Shown: piece by piece, positions 1-8,399 of the stretch
How positions within the stretch are numbered: the first letter of the stretch is position 1
Layout: every line of letters starts with the position of its first letter
NCBI GenBank assembly: GCA_002840015.1
Contig: PGZE01000011.1
Location: 62,001-126,000 of the forward strand
From: Gammaproteobacteria bacterium HGW-Gammaproteobacteria-2
GTDB taxonomy: Bacteria > Pseudomonadota > Gammaproteobacteria > Xanthomonadales > Xanthomonadaceae
DNA: 64,000 nucleotides
Direction of reading: 5' to 3'
Made by a program: the position numbers and the translations under genes
Notes under the pieces: generated by a model
Told to the model about the DNA's origin: nothing
Database searches by the model: none
Seen by the model: only the letters and a program-made list of their open reading frames with translations

Positions 1-34
1 GCGTCTTGGCGAGAGGCATGCCTTCAAGCCCTGT

Positions 35-823
35 TTACTGGTGACGCGATGCGCGGTGGTGGCGGCGTGGGCGCTGCTTCCACCACATCCACAGGCCAGA
101 GCACGCCAGCACGATCAGGGCAATGGCGCTGGCATCCATCAGCCAGGGGCCGAAACGGCCGAGGAAGCGACCGCTGTGCAGGTCGCCGATCACCCGTGAT
201 GCCGATACGCCCTTGCCACGAAAGGCAGCCATCGCCTTGTTGAGGCTGGCTTGCGGTGGCGCTGTACCGGCGTTGGCCCAGCGGATGGCACTGGATGTTG
301 CCGGTTGCCATTGCAGCAGATCGGCGCTGGCCAGCAGACGGTCTTCGCTGCGGATGGCGATCATGCCATGCGCATCATTGCCGATTGTCGTGATCGGCCC
401 GGGCAGGCTGCTGCGGTCGATACGTTCCAGCAGTTCGCCGCTCAGGGTGAGCAACAGCAATTGTTCATGGTTGGCAATGGCGATCAGGCTGTCATTGGCG
501 ACCGCACCGATTGGCTCGGCGAAGTCGTCTGCAACGGGCACACCGTCGAGATAAAGGTGCGAGTCGATCCAGATCAGCCAGCCGGCCGGGCTGGCCATGG
601 CGCGCGGCGATAAAACCGGCTCGATGTGGTACAGCGCCAACAACCACGGTGCGTCGAACGCGCGTTCGTGCAGGCGCAGCCCCACTGCGTGCGACAGCAT
701 AATGCCGGTGCTGGCGAGCAGCAGCACCAGTAACGCCGCAGCAACGCCGATGCGGCGATGCCAGCGGTGCAACAGGCGTTGCAGGTGGTTGCCGCCGTGC
801 TTGTGCGGCGATCGGCTCATCAT
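35..823 (-). CDS. PepSY-associated transmembrane protein
   Basis: Encodes 262 aa. A basic N-terminus leads into a first membrane helix at about residues 24-45. A periplasmic region follows with a LYHIEP motif near residue 68. A second helix near the C-terminus sits after DLHSGRFLGRFG, a pattern seen in PepSY-associated TM proteins. Family members pass electrons across the inner membrane, often to flavin- or heme-bearing periplasmic partners. The start is the first of two ATGs and overlaps the stop of the FMN-binding gene as ATGA, so the two are translationally coupled. Third gene of a porin-FMN_bind-PepSY set. The exact substrate is not visible; a role in ferric iron reduction is an inference from the Fur-like box upstream of the set. 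Confidence 0.75.
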   Translation of the reverse strand: MMSRSPHKHGGNHLQRLLHRWHRRIGVAAALLVLLLASTGIMLSHAVGLRLHERAFDAPWLLALYHIEPVLSPRAMASPAGWLIWIDSHLYLDGVPVADDFAEPIGAVANDSLIAIANHEQLLLLTLSGELLERIDRSSLPGPITTIGNDAHGMIAIRSEDRLLASADLLQWQPATSSAIRWANAGTAPPQASLNKAMAAFRGKGVSASRVIGDLHSGRFLGRFGPWLMDASAIALIVLACSGLWMWWKQRPRRHHRASRHQ

Positions 824-1341
824 GGCTTGTTCGACATGGCGGCGCTGTGCAGGTAAAGGGCGAGGCGTGCCATCTGGCCCATGGCGTTGACCGACAGCGT
901 GGCACCAGCGATGCCATCGAAGCGTCCGTTCAGGGCGAGGTCCTGGTCGAGTGACAGGCCGATGAACTGATCGCGAAAATTGGGGTAGCGGATTTCCCAA
1001 CCACGCGTTTCCCGATAGATCAGCACATGGGCGCTGACGATGCGCCCATCCTCAATCACAAACCCTGCGGTGATGGGCTCTTCCTTGCCGACTTTTTCGA
1101 GAATCCATGCGCTGCGCTGGCCGCTGCGCCAGTAGCGCTGCCGTAGATTGGGCAGGCGTTGGCCGACAATGCGGCTGATGCCGGACTGGATGTCCGGCGT
1201 CAGCCACAGCACTGCCTGGCTTGGCGTTGTGCCAGTGAACGCGCTGGCGACGAACGTTTCAGGTGTTTCGATCACCTGTGCCGCATGCACTTGGCATGCG
1301 GCGAGCAGGGCGAAGATGAATGACAGCAGGCGATGATTCAT
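820..1341 (-). CDS. FMN-binding (flavinylated) periplasmic protein
   Basis: Encodes 173 aa. Residues 1-20 form a signal peptide (hydrophobic stretch ending in CQVHA). Near the C-terminus DGIAGAT (residues 142-148) matches the FMN_bind flavinylation pattern Dxx(S/T/A)GAT, so Thr148 is the expected site of covalent FMN attachment by an ApbE-type flavin transferase. No apbE gene is in the window. The protein should sit in the periplasm and relay electrons with the PepSY membrane protein encoded next, whose start overlaps its stop. It begins 6 bases after the porin stop. The role in iron or another respiratory reduction is inferred from context only. Confidence 0.75.
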   Translation of the reverse strand: MNHRLLSFIFALLAACQVHAAQVIETPETFVASAFTGTTPSQAVLWLTPDIQSGISRIVGQRLPNLRQRYWRSGQRSAWILEKVGKEEPITAGFVIEDGRIVSAHVLIYRETRGWEIRYPNFRDQFIGLSLDQDLALNGRFDGIAGATLSVNAMGQMARLALYLHSAAMSNKP

Positions 1342-1347
1342 GTGTTG

Positions 1348-2642
1348 TCAGAATTGATAGCCGATACCCAGATTGAGACGGTCATCGTCCTGTACGCCAT
1401 TGGGAGTGCTCTCGAATTGGTAGTCGAGTTTGAACACGACCGCAGGTACCGGCCAATAGTTGAAGCCGAACGAGGTGACATCAAAGCGGGTATCGACGCC
1501 TTTCAGCCCGGACTGCGTATCCCAACGCTCGTGGCGGCCGAAGAAACCCAGCGTACCGGTAGCCACCGCGAAACGATATGACGGCTCGACATACCAGCCG
1601 TACTGGCTGTCGCGGCCCAGTGCCTTGACATCGGTCGCGCCTTCAATATCCCAACGCGCGTACAGCGCACGCAGGCCGAAACCATTGCGCAGTATATCCG
1701 CGTGCGCTTCCAGCAAGGTGGCATCGATACCGCGTGCGCCCTGGGTGATGTCCTGCTGATACTGGCCGCTGACACCAAGCTCGACGCCGGGAATGCCCTT
1801 CCATTTCAGGCGACCGGTGTAGGCGACATCTTCGGCTGGCGCTTCGGATACGCTTTGCCGGCCGCCACGAATGGCGAAATTGCTGTCAACCTGCAAACCG
1901 GAGTGGCTGGCGAGGTCGTAGGAAAAACCCTGGCCGAAGGTGCCGTTGAGGGCTTTTCAATCCGATTGCGTTCGACGCCAAAGAAGGTGGGTGGCTCGTG
2001 GGTCTCGTTGAGGATGCCGACCGGCACCAAAAACAGGCCGGCACGTAGGCTGTGGCGGTCGTTCTCGCCAAGGCGCCAACCGAAGGCAGAGGTCAGGTCG
2101 GCTTCAAGGAATGCCTGTTCCAGTTCCACCGCGCCATTCTTCTCATCGTCGGCATGTTCGACTTCCAGCTCCGATTGCAGCCGCAGCCAGTCATTGAAGC
2201 GGTGGCCGGCGAACAACACAAAGCGGTGAAAATCGATCTCATCGGTATTGCCGCCGTTGTAGTGCATCTCGCCATAGCCGCCCAGCGTGGTGCGCTGCCA
2301 CCAACCATCACTACCGAGCCCGGCATCGGCAAGTGCGGTTTCGACCACACCACCGGTGGCCTCGATCCGCTCTTCGTTCTGCGCCAGCCGTGCTTCAATT
2401 TGCTCGATACGCGCAACTTCCGCTGCGGCAGGTGCGGTAGCAGATGCGCTGTGGGTTTGGTTTTGCAATTGTTCGATACGTGCCTGCAATGCCTGCAGTT
2501 GTTCCTGCTGGGCTTGCAGCATTTGCCACAGTGCCTCGCGGCTGGGCAGGTTGCTGCTGTCTTGCGACCAGCCCGGTGTGGCGAGGGTCATCATTACGGC
2601 AAGCGTGAGTGTGCGTATCACCAGTGTGCGTGAAGCAGGCAT
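1348..2642 (-). pseudogene. OprO/OprP-type porin, frameshifted by an internal deletion
   Basis: The N-terminal frame gives a signal peptide ending at about GWSQ, a coiled coil rich in LQALQ/IEQL, and beta strands up to ERNRIEK. The C-terminal frame resumes at FGQGFSYDLASHSGLQ and runs to the terminal GIGYQF, with the final Phe typical of outer membrane beta barrels. The two frames meet around 1935-1960. About a dozen residues expected between ERN..EK and the SYDLA strand are missing, so the join is an out-of-frame deletion rather than a single-base slip. Phosphate-selective porin family members form trimeric outer membrane channels. First gene of the set with the FMN-binding and PepSY genes. 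Decay or an assembly error are both possible. Confidence 0.7.
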
Positions 2643-2712
2643 CGTTATGTCCCCTATACGATTTGCGGTTGGATGGGCAGCCGCTGAGTGGCTGTGTGCT
2701 TATACTAACGCT

Positions 2713-2732
2713 AACGAGAACGATTCGCAATT
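2713..2732 (-). promoter_or_regulatory. Fur-box-like operator
   Basis: The + strand reads AACGAGAACGATTCGCAATT, an imperfect palindrome close to Fur boxes of Pseudomonas and Xanthomonas type (AATGAGAATNATTCGCA). It lies about 70 bases upstream of the porin start, where a promoter of the porin-FMN_bind-PepSY set would be expected. Two T-to-C differences from the usual form lower the confidence. Confidence 0.45.
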
Positions 2733-2820
2733 ACAGGCATGAGATACTGTCATTGGTATCTTCGGACGGCGGGTTAAGATGTCGCCTGCTTGTACACATA
2801 ACTCTTGGGGACCGCCGATC

Positions 2821-3774
2821 ATGGATATCGTTGCCATCGCGTTTTTGCTGTTCGCTGTCGTTACCGTGCTCAAGGGGGTGCGGATCGTGCCGCAGGGCTA
2901 TGAGTGGACGGTGGAACGCTTCGGGCGTTACGACCGTACCCTGATGCCTGGGCTGGGCCTGACGGTGCCGTGGGTGGAGGCGATCGGGCGCAAGTTGAAC
3001 ATGATGGAGCAGGTGCTGGACGTGCCCTCGCAGGAGGTCATCACCAAGGACAATGCGGTGGTACGCGTCGATGGCGTGGTTTTCTTTCAGGTGCTCGACG
3101 CCGCCAAGGCCGCGTACGAAGTTGCCCAACTCGAGATCGCCATTCTCAATCTGACCATGACCAACACCCGGACCGTGCTCGGTTCGATGGATCTGGATGA
3201 ATCGCTGTCCAAGCGTGACGAGATCAATGCGCGACTGCTGGCGGTAGTCGATGAGGCGACCCATCCGTGGGGCATCAAGGTCAACCGGATCGAGATCAAG
3301 GACATCCAGCCGCCACGCGACCTGATCGATTCGATGGCGCGGCAGATGAAAGCCGAGCGCGAAAAGCGCGCCAACATTCTGGAAGCTGAGGGTTTCCGGC
3401 AGGCGGCGATTCTCAAGGCCGAGGGCGAGAAGCAGGCGGCGGTGCTGGAAGCCGAGGGTCGGCGCGAGGCGTCGTTCCGCGATGCCGAGGCGCGCGAGCG
3501 GCTGGCGCAGGCCGAGGCCAAGGCGACCGAGCTGGTCAGTGATGCGATTGCCAAGGGCGATGTGCAGGCGATCAACTATTTTGTCGCGCAGAAATATGTC
3601 GAGGCGCTGCGCGAGTTCGCCCACTCGCCAAACCAGAAGACCTTGCTGATGCCAATGGAGACCACCGGCATTCTTGGGTCACTGGCCGGCATTGTGGAGA
3701 TTGGTCGCGCCGCCGGCGCAGCAAATACCAGCGCCACAGCGGCGCGCGTCAATCCGTTCATCAAGCCGGAGTAA
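2821..3774 (+). CDS. qmcA: SPFH/stomatin-like membrane protease regulator (QmcA/YbbK type)
   Basis: Encodes 317 aa. Residues 1-18 are a membrane anchor. An SPFH/Band 7 domain follows from about residue 20 to 190 ([15 protein letters not shown] at its start). A helical, Ala/Glu-rich coiled coil at about 180-250 holds repeated EAEG segments. These proteins form large ring-shaped assemblies on membranes and are linked to FtsH protease control. The ATG at 2821 is chosen over one 42 bases upstream because GGGGA lies just before it and the protein then starts directly with the anchor. The nfeD-like gene begins 3 bases after the stop, the usual partner arrangement. Confidence 0.9.
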   Translation: MDIVAIAFLLFAVVTVLKGVRIVPQGYEWTVERFGRYDRTLMPGLGLTVPWVEAIGRKLNMMEQVLDVPSQEVITKDNAVVRVDGVVFFQVLDAAKAAYEVAQLEIAILNLTMTNTRTVLGSMDLDESLSKRDEINARLLAVVDEATHPWGIKVNRIEIKDIQPPRDLIDSMARQMKAEREKRANILEAEGFRQAAILKAEGEKQAAVLEAEGRREASFRDAEARERLAQAEAKATELVSDAIAKGDVQAINYFVAQKYVEALREFAHSPNQKTLLMPMETTGILGSLAGIVEIGRAAGAANTSATAARVNPFIKPE

Positions 3775-3777
3775 GCC

Positions 3778-4221
3778 ATGGACCTGATCGGTGAAAACTG
3801 GTTTTGGTGGGCATTGGCGTTGTTGTTGCTGGCTGCTGAAGCATTGGTGCCCGGCGTGTTCCTGCTGTGGCTGGGTCTGGCTGCGGGCGGTACCGGTGCG
3901 CTCAAGCTGTTGATGCCAGGCATGGCGCCGGTCACGCAGTGGATTGCGTTCTCATTCCTGTCGCTGGTTTCGGTGGGGGTCGCTTGGCAGATTCGCCGTC
4001 GCAGTTCAGTCAAGGTGACCGATCAGCCGCTATTGAACCAGCGCTCGGCACAATTGGTCGGCCGTGTGTATCCGCTCGATAGCGCGATCATCAATGGCCG
4101 TGGTCGGCTGAAGATCGGCGATGCTTTTTGGCATGTGGAAGGCCCGGATACCGATGCGGGTTTACGGGTGCGCATTGTCGGGGTGCATGACATGGTGTTG
4201 CGTGTGGTTGCGGTGGACTGA
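3778..4221 (+). CDS. NfeD-like membrane protein (YbbJ type)
   Basis: Encodes 147 aa. Two or three membrane helices fill residues 8-70, followed by a soluble OB-fold NfeD C-terminal domain (about 80-147, with GRLKIGDAFWHVEGP). This short type lacks the ClpP-like protease domain found in long NfeD proteins. It follows the SPFH gene after 3 bases, so the two are almost surely co-transcribed and act together in the membrane. Confidence 0.88.
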   Translation: MDLIGENWFWWALALLLLAAEALVPGVFLLWLGLAAGGTGALKLLMPGMAPVTQWIAFSFLSLVSVGVAWQIRRRSSVKVTDQPLLNQRSAQLVGRVYPLDSAIINGRGRLKIGDAFWHVEGPDTDAGLRVRIVGVHDMVLRVVAVD

Positions 4222-4441
4222 AGGACTCGGGACTCGGGAAAAGCGTAAAGCACTCGGGTTCGCAAAGGACGCGAAGGACGCAAATAACAGTATTTGGGTG
4301 GGCGGCTTTCGGATTTCGCCACGCGTCACCCGTTCTTCTACTGACCCGGATTCGTGCTTTCCTTTGCGCACTTGGCGACCTTTGCGGACCATTTGATCTT
4401 CCCGATCTCCGGCTTTATCGAGTCCTGAGTCCCGGCTTCTC
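4222..4441. other. Intergenic stretch with GACGCAAAG-type short repeats
   Basis: No gene is visible. The stretch holds the motif GCAAAGGACGCGAAGGACGC (near 4261-4280) and later CTTTGCGCACTTGGCGACC, its approximate inverse. Related CGCAAAGGGCGC and CTTTGCGTCTTTTGCG motifs flank another gene-poor stretch near 34990 and 35225, so this seems to be a dispersed element of unknown function. Confidence 0.4.
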
Positions 4442-4450
4442 TGCGATAAT
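4442..4450 (+). promoter_or_regulatory. Possible extended -10 promoter of gcvT
   Basis: TGCGATAAT reads as an extended -10 (TGN followed by GATAAT). It ends 27 bases before the gcvT ATG. No good -35 hexamer is seen 17 bases further upstream, which is acceptable for extended -10 promoters. No glycine riboswitch is recognisable here. Confidence 0.35.
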
Positions 4451-4477
4451 GCATGCCTTTCCAAATGGGCGAGCGCC

Positions 4478-5569
4478 ATGATTCAGCACACTGTTCTCAA
4501 TGCCAGCCACCGCGCGCTGGGCGCCAAGATGGTGGATTTCGGTGGTTGGGACATGCCGATTCATTACGGGTCGCAGATCGAGGAACACCATCTGGTGCGG
4601 CGCGATGCCGGCATGTTCGATGTCTCGCACATGACCGTGATCGACCTGCATGGCGACAACGTGCGGCCGTTTCTGCGCCATCTGTTGGCCAACAACATTG
4701 GCAAGCTCAAAACGCCGGGCAAAGCCTTGTATTCATGCATGCTCAACGAGCGTGGCGGTGTTATCGATGACCTGATCGTTTATTTTCGCGATGAAACCTG
4801 GTTTCGGCTGGTGGTGAACGCGGCAACTCGCGACAAGGACATGGTCTGGATCAACGTGCAGGCTTCGGCATTCGATGTCGAGGTCAAGGAGCGCCCGGAG
4901 CTGGCAATGATTGCGGTGCAGGGCCCCAATGCACGGGAAAAAATGGCTTCGTTGTTGTCGCCCGAAGGCGCCACGGCTGCGGCAAATCTGGCCAAGTTTG
5001 TCGGTGCCGATATCGATGGTCTGTTTATTGCGCGCACCGGCTACACCGGTGAAGACGGCTACGAGGTGATCGTGCATGAATCCAGTGCGGTGGACCTGTG
5101 GAACCGCTTGCTCGCCGCAGGCATCAAGCCTGCAGGCCTGGGCGCACGCGACACCTTGCGGCTGGAGGCGGGCATGCCGCTGTACGGCCAGGATATGGAT
5201 GAAACCGTGAGCCCACTGGAAGCCGGGCTGGCATGGACGGTCAGTCTGGACACTGATCGCAGTTTCATCGGCCGGGCTGCGTTGGAAAATCAGAAAGCGC
5301 AGGGCGTGCCACGGCAAACCATCGGTCTGGTGATGGACGACAAGGGTGTGTTGCGCCACGGTCAGCGTTTGTTGAGCGAGGCCGGAGCTGGCGAAATCCT
5401 CTCGGGCACCTTCTCCCCGACGCTCGGTCTGGCTATTGCCATGGGCCGTGTTCCTGCTGGCGAGGCGGGTGCGGTGCGGGTCGATATCCGTGGCCGCGAA
5501 GTGCCGCTTCGTGTGGTCCGCATGCCGTTTGTTCGTGACGGCAAGGCGCAGCCCGAGGTGTTGATCTGA
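4478..5569 (+). CDS. gcvT: Glycine cleavage system T protein (aminomethyltransferase)
   Basis: Encodes 363 aa, the usual length. The protein transfers the methylene group from the aminomethyl-lipoyl arm of GcvH to tetrahydrofolate and releases ammonia. Family landmarks are [14 protein letters not shown] at about residue 90-103 (with the conserved catalytic Asp), [12 protein letters not shown] near 190 and [20 protein letters not shown] near 222-241. First gene of gcvT-gcvH-gcvPA, all on the + strand. The start fits the family N-terminus, which reaches [14 protein letters not shown] within 30 residues. Confidence 0.97.
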   Translation: MIQHTVLNASHRALGAKMVDFGGWDMPIHYGSQIEEHHLVRRDAGMFDVSHMTVIDLHGDNVRPFLRHLLANNIGKLKTPGKALYSCMLNERGGVIDDLIVYFRDETWFRLVVNAATRDKDMVWINVQASAFDVEVKERPELAMIAVQGPNAREKMASLLSPEGATAAANLAKFVGADIDGLFIARTGYTGEDGYEVIVHESSAVDLWNRLLAAGIKPAGLGARDTLRLEAGMPLYGQDMDETVSPLEAGLAWTVSLDTDRSFIGRAALENQKAQGVPRQTIGLVMDDKGVLRHGQRLLSEAGAGEILSGTFSPTLGLAIAMGRVPAGEAGAVRVDIRGREVPLRVVRMPFVRDGKAQPEVLI

Positions 5570-5602
5570 AACCGTGATCGCATTGAGCCGTGTTGCGTTT
5601 AG

Positions 5603-5668
5603 TACAATGTGCCCGTCCGTGAAACCCGGCCATCGGGCTAAGCCGGGGCGTCAAATCCCCAGTCCACG
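5603..5668 (+). other. Candidate structured leader between gcvT and gcvH
   Basis: A -10-like TACAAT (5603-5608) is followed by a transcript that could fold. CGTG (5618-5621) can pair with CACG (5665-5668) as an outer stem. CCCGGC (5625-5630) can pair with GCCGGG (5642-5647), and GGGG (5645-5648) can instead pair with CCCC (5657-5660). The last two helices compete, as in switch-like leaders. It does not match the glycine, SAH or THF riboswitch consensus as remembered. It may be an internal promoter and leader for gcvH. Confidence 0.3.
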
Positions 5669-5707
5669 TTTTGCCCTCCACAATCAGCCTCAATGCAGGA
5701 GCCAGTC

Positions 5708-6103
5708 ATGAGTGAAATCCCGGGTGATCTGAAGTTTCTCAAGTCCCACGAGTGGGCCCGTCTTGAAGATAGCGGCCGCGTCACGGTCGGCATTTCCGAT
5801 CACGCACAGGGTTTGCTCGGCGATCTGGTTTACGTCGAGTTGCCAAACGTTGGCGATGAGGTTGAGCAATCGGTTGGTGTAGCAGTGGTCGAATCGGTCA
5901 AGGCTGCCTCGGATGTCTATAGCCCGGTGTCGGGCACGGTGGTTGCAGTAAACACCGAACTGGCCGACAAACCCGAAACGATCAATGAAGATGCTTACGG
6001 CGAGGGCTGGATATTTGTTGTCGAGATGTCAGAACCCGACCAGCTCAACGAGTTGCTCACGCCAGATGATTACGCCGAGTTGATCGAAGACGAAGCACAT
6101 TGA
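5708..6103 (+). CDS. gcvH: Glycine cleavage system H protein
   Basis: Encodes 131 aa. GcvH carries the lipoyl arm that shuttles the aminomethyl group between the P, T and L proteins. The lipoylation site is Lys65 within [17 protein letters not shown]. The N-terminal [12 protein letters not shown] is typical of the family. The ATG at 5708 is preferred to the one 15 bases upstream because AGGAG lies 7 bases before it. A stem-loop follows the stop. Confidence 0.97.
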   Translation: MSEIPGDLKFLKSHEWARLEDSGRVTVGISDHAQGLLGDLVYVELPNVGDEVEQSVGVAVVESVKAASDVYSPVSGTVVAVNTELADKPETINEDAYGEGWIFVVEMSEPDQLNELLTPDDYAELIEDEAH

Positions 6104-6108
6104 CTCCC

Positions 6109-6135
6109 ACCGGCCGCATTGCGGCCGGTTTCATT
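6109..6135 (+). terminator. Stem-loop terminator after gcvH
   Basis: Perfect 9-base arms ACCGGCCGC and GCGGCCGGT separated by ATT, followed by TTCATT. The T run is weak, so termination may be partial and allow read-through into gcvPA. Confidence 0.5.
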
Positions 6136-6139
6136 ACGG

Positions 6140-6280
6140 GGAATCTCTTGAAACCATAGCGAGCGGCCCGAGTGCAAGGCGCACGGAGCGCAGGAACCGC
6201 AGTGTACATATGCGTACATGAGGGTTTCGAGCACCGCGCAACGAAGCAATCGGGTCGCGCGGTAGGTTTCAAGAGGTTCC
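6140..6280. mobile_element. MITE-like palindromic element, 141 bp
   Basis: The ends are 16-base inverted repeats with one mismatch: GGAATCTCTTGAAACC at 6140-6155 and GGTTTCAAGAGGTTCC at 6265-6280. The arms stay complementary further in (GCGGCCCGAGTGC near 6164-6176 against GCAATCGGGTCGCGC near 6246-6260), and the centre is near-palindromic (TGTACATATGCGTACA). It carries no open gene. The structure fits a non-autonomous miniature inverted-repeat element or a long hairpin repeat. It sits 23 bases ahead of gcvPA, so it becomes part of that gene's leader RNA. Confidence 0.65.
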
Positions 6281-6303
6281 CTACAGCCGTCTGGAATCCT
6301 GTC

Positions 6304-7665
6304 ATGCCATTCATTCCCCATAGCGAAACCGATGTCAACAGCATGTTGCATGCCATCGGTGTCGCGCAAATCGAAGACCTGTTCGACGAAATCCCCGAGT
6401 CGCTGAAGATTGGCGCGCTGGAACGGGTGCCCGAAGGTCTTTCTGAAATGGAGCTTGCCCGGCAGATGGCGCAATACGCGCGCAGCGATGAGGCGGATCT
6501 TTGTTTTGCCGGCGCTGGCGCTTACGAGCACCACATTCCTTCGGCGGTATGGCAGATCGTGGGGCGCGGCGAGTTCTATTCGGCGTATACGCCGTATCAG
6601 GCCGAGGCGAGCCAAGGCACGCTGCAACTGATTTATGAATACCAGACCATGATTACCCGGTTGACTGGCATGGACGTGTCCAATGCGTCGATGTACGACG
6701 GCGCCACTGCGGTGGCCGAAGCGGTGTTGATGGCAGAGCGCAGCCGCAAACGCGGCGGAACCCGCCGGGTGCTGGTGCCCGCCTCGTTGCATCCGGCCTA
6801 CCGCAAGACCATGGCGACCATCCTCAACCTTCAGAACATCGTGATCGACGAGATACCTTGTCCCGAAGGTGTACTGACAGTCGATGCGCTGGAGCGCGTT
6901 ACCGATGAGTTCACGGCGCTGGTCATCGCGCAGCCCAATTTTTTTGGCCTGATCGAGGATGTCGATGCACTGACCAATTGGGCGCATGCACGTGGCGCGT
7001 TGGCTATTGCGGTAGTCAACCCGGTCGCGCTGGGTTTGCTCAAGGCGCCGGGGCAGTGGGGTGACAACGGTGTTGATATTGCCTGTGGTGACGGTCAGCC
7101 GCTGGGTGTACCGATGTCATCGGGTGGGCCGTATTTCGGGTTTCTGACCTGTCGTCAAGAGTTGATACGCAACATGCCGGGCCGGATCGTCGGTCGTACG
7201 ACCGATCTTGATGGTCGTCCAGGTTTTGCGCTGACGTTGCAAGCGCGCGAGCAGCATATCCGTCGTGCCAAGGCAACGTCCAATATCTGCACCAACCAAG
7301 GATTACTGGTTACGGCGGCAACCATCCACATGGCATTGCTCGGCCCGCAAGGCTTGCGCAATGTTGCTGGTCATTGTGCGGTGCAGACCCGAGCCTTGTA
7401 CAACGCCCTGTGCGCGCTGCCCGGCGTGGAGCCAGTGTTTCCCGGGCGACCGTTTTTTCACGAAGTTGCATTGCGCCTGCCGGTCGCGGCAAGTGAGTTG
7501 ATCGAGAAAATGGCACGCAAACGGATCGTTGCCGGTGTATCGCTGGCTGACGAATACCCCGACGTGGGCGATGCGTTGCTGGTGTGCGCCACCGAAACAA
7601 AAACCGATCAGGATATCGCGCGTTTCGTCGGCGAAGTGGCTATCGCGATCGAGCGAGTCGCATAG
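6304..7665 (+). CDS. gcvPA: Glycine dehydrogenase (decarboxylating) subunit 1
   Basis: Encodes 453 aa, the length of the split P-protein subunit 1 rather than the about 950-aa fused GcvP of many gammaproteobacteria. It starts [20 protein letters not shown]. Family segments include [32 protein letters not shown] and [20 protein letters not shown]. The complex decarboxylates glycine and loads the aminomethyl group on GcvH. The PLP lysine lies in subunit 2 (GcvPB), which is not in the window and must be encoded elsewhere. The ATG at 6304 follows a GGAA-type ribosome site; a longer frame upstream would translate the MITE-like element and is rejected. Confidence 0.95.
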   Translation: MPFIPHSETDVNSMLHAIGVAQIEDLFDEIPESLKIGALERVPEGLSEMELARQMAQYARSDEADLCFAGAGAYEHHIPSAVWQIVGRGEFYSAYTPYQAEASQGTLQLIYEYQTMITRLTGMDVSNASMYDGATAVAEAVLMAERSRKRGGTRRVLVPASLHPAYRKTMATILNLQNIVIDEIPCPEGVLTVDALERVTDEFTALVIAQPNFFGLIEDVDALTNWAHARGALAIAVVNPVALGLLKAPGQWGDNGVDIACGDGQPLGVPMSSGGPYFGFLTCRQELIRNMPGRIVGRTTDLDGRPGFALTLQAREQHIRRAKATSNICTNQGLLVTAATIHMALLGPQGLRNVAGHCAVQTRALYNALCALPGVEPVFPGRPFFHEVALRLPVAASELIEKMARKRIVAGVSLADEYPDVGDALLVCATETKTDQDIARFVGEVAIAIERVA

Positions 7666-7780
7666 CAGCGAAGCGATGGCGTTGTCGCACAGCAACCGAA
7701 CGCTTGAGCCATCCGTTTTTTCTTGTGCGACCGTGATCGAAAGCGTCGAAGGCTTGCGCATTTTTGCTTGTGCATCGCGC

Positions 7781-7844
7781 AAAAGTCGCTTGCAGGTGTG
7801 TGTTCGTGAGTTTGTGATGCACAAACTTCAGGGCGACTTTTTTT
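7781..7844 (+). terminator. Large stem-loop with T run after gcvPA
   Basis: AAAAGTCGC (7781-7789) pairs with GCGACTTTT (7833-7841), and seven Ts lie at 7838-7844. An inner perfect hairpin AGTTTGTG-ATG-CACAAACT (7809-7827) closes part of the long loop. Its position about 115 bases after gcvPA suits the end of the gcv transcript. It could also be the 3' end of a small RNA. Confidence 0.5.
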
Positions 7845-8040
7845 AGCGTGCGATGCAATGGCTTGAACATCGCGCGAGCGAAATAATTTCAAGCAGCATG
7901 CTGCAAACACAGTGTTGATGCGGCTTTCGTCGCTACAACGAATTTTCGGCATTGATTTTTTTTCTTTCCACGATGCACGCAACGCTGTTGCTGGTTGCGC
8001 GGCGAAGTGCGCGCGCAGGAAAAAAAACAGCACCTGCTTA

Positions 8041-8069
8041 TTGACAGCATCATTCGCCGTGATTAGCGT
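8041..8069 (+). promoter_or_regulatory. Sigma70-like promoter ahead of the H1-like gene
   Basis: A perfect -35 TTGACA (8041-8046) is followed after 17 bases by TAGCGT (8064-8069), a weak -10. This would give a 5' leader of about 320 bases before the H1-like start codon. Confidence 0.4.
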
Positions 8070-8399
8070 TCGCTCAGCAAACACGCAAAGTTGATGGGGT
8101 GATTACGATTCGTAAGGCAACACGCTCGATGCATCACGGGATGCTGCACGCATCGTCGCGATCGACGTGGGGTCTGCTTCTCTCGAAAAAAACGAGGGAT
8201 GTCATTGCTACCATTTGTTGGTTTCATGCGCCCGGGTCGTTCGCGATGCGGGCGTTGTCATGTACACCTGCCGACGTTTGGCAGGTCATCGGTTCTGGCG
8301 ACTGTGAATGTGCAGTTCCAGGACGCTTCGGGTCGGTATTCCGGAGCGGTTAGTTGTTTACTGGGCGTCATCAACACCCATCTGACGAGGAGCAACATC

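Larger units (their letters stand above)
7666..8399. other. 734-base stretch without a clear gene, rich in GATGCA motifs
   Basis: No reading frame here looks like a protein. Composition is more AT- and T/A-run-rich than the flanking genes. Variants of CGATGCA/TGCATCG recur (near 7771, 7816, 7851, 7971, 8129 and 8150), and there are several hairpins. It contains a terminator-like fold at its start and a promoter-like pair near 8041. It may hold a long 5' leader or a non-coding RNA ahead of the H1-like gene. Confidence 0.4.

Noticed and set aside
4222-4477. Glycine riboswitch before gcvT
   Set aside because: No tandem aptamer core typical of glycine riboswitches was found here or before gcvH.
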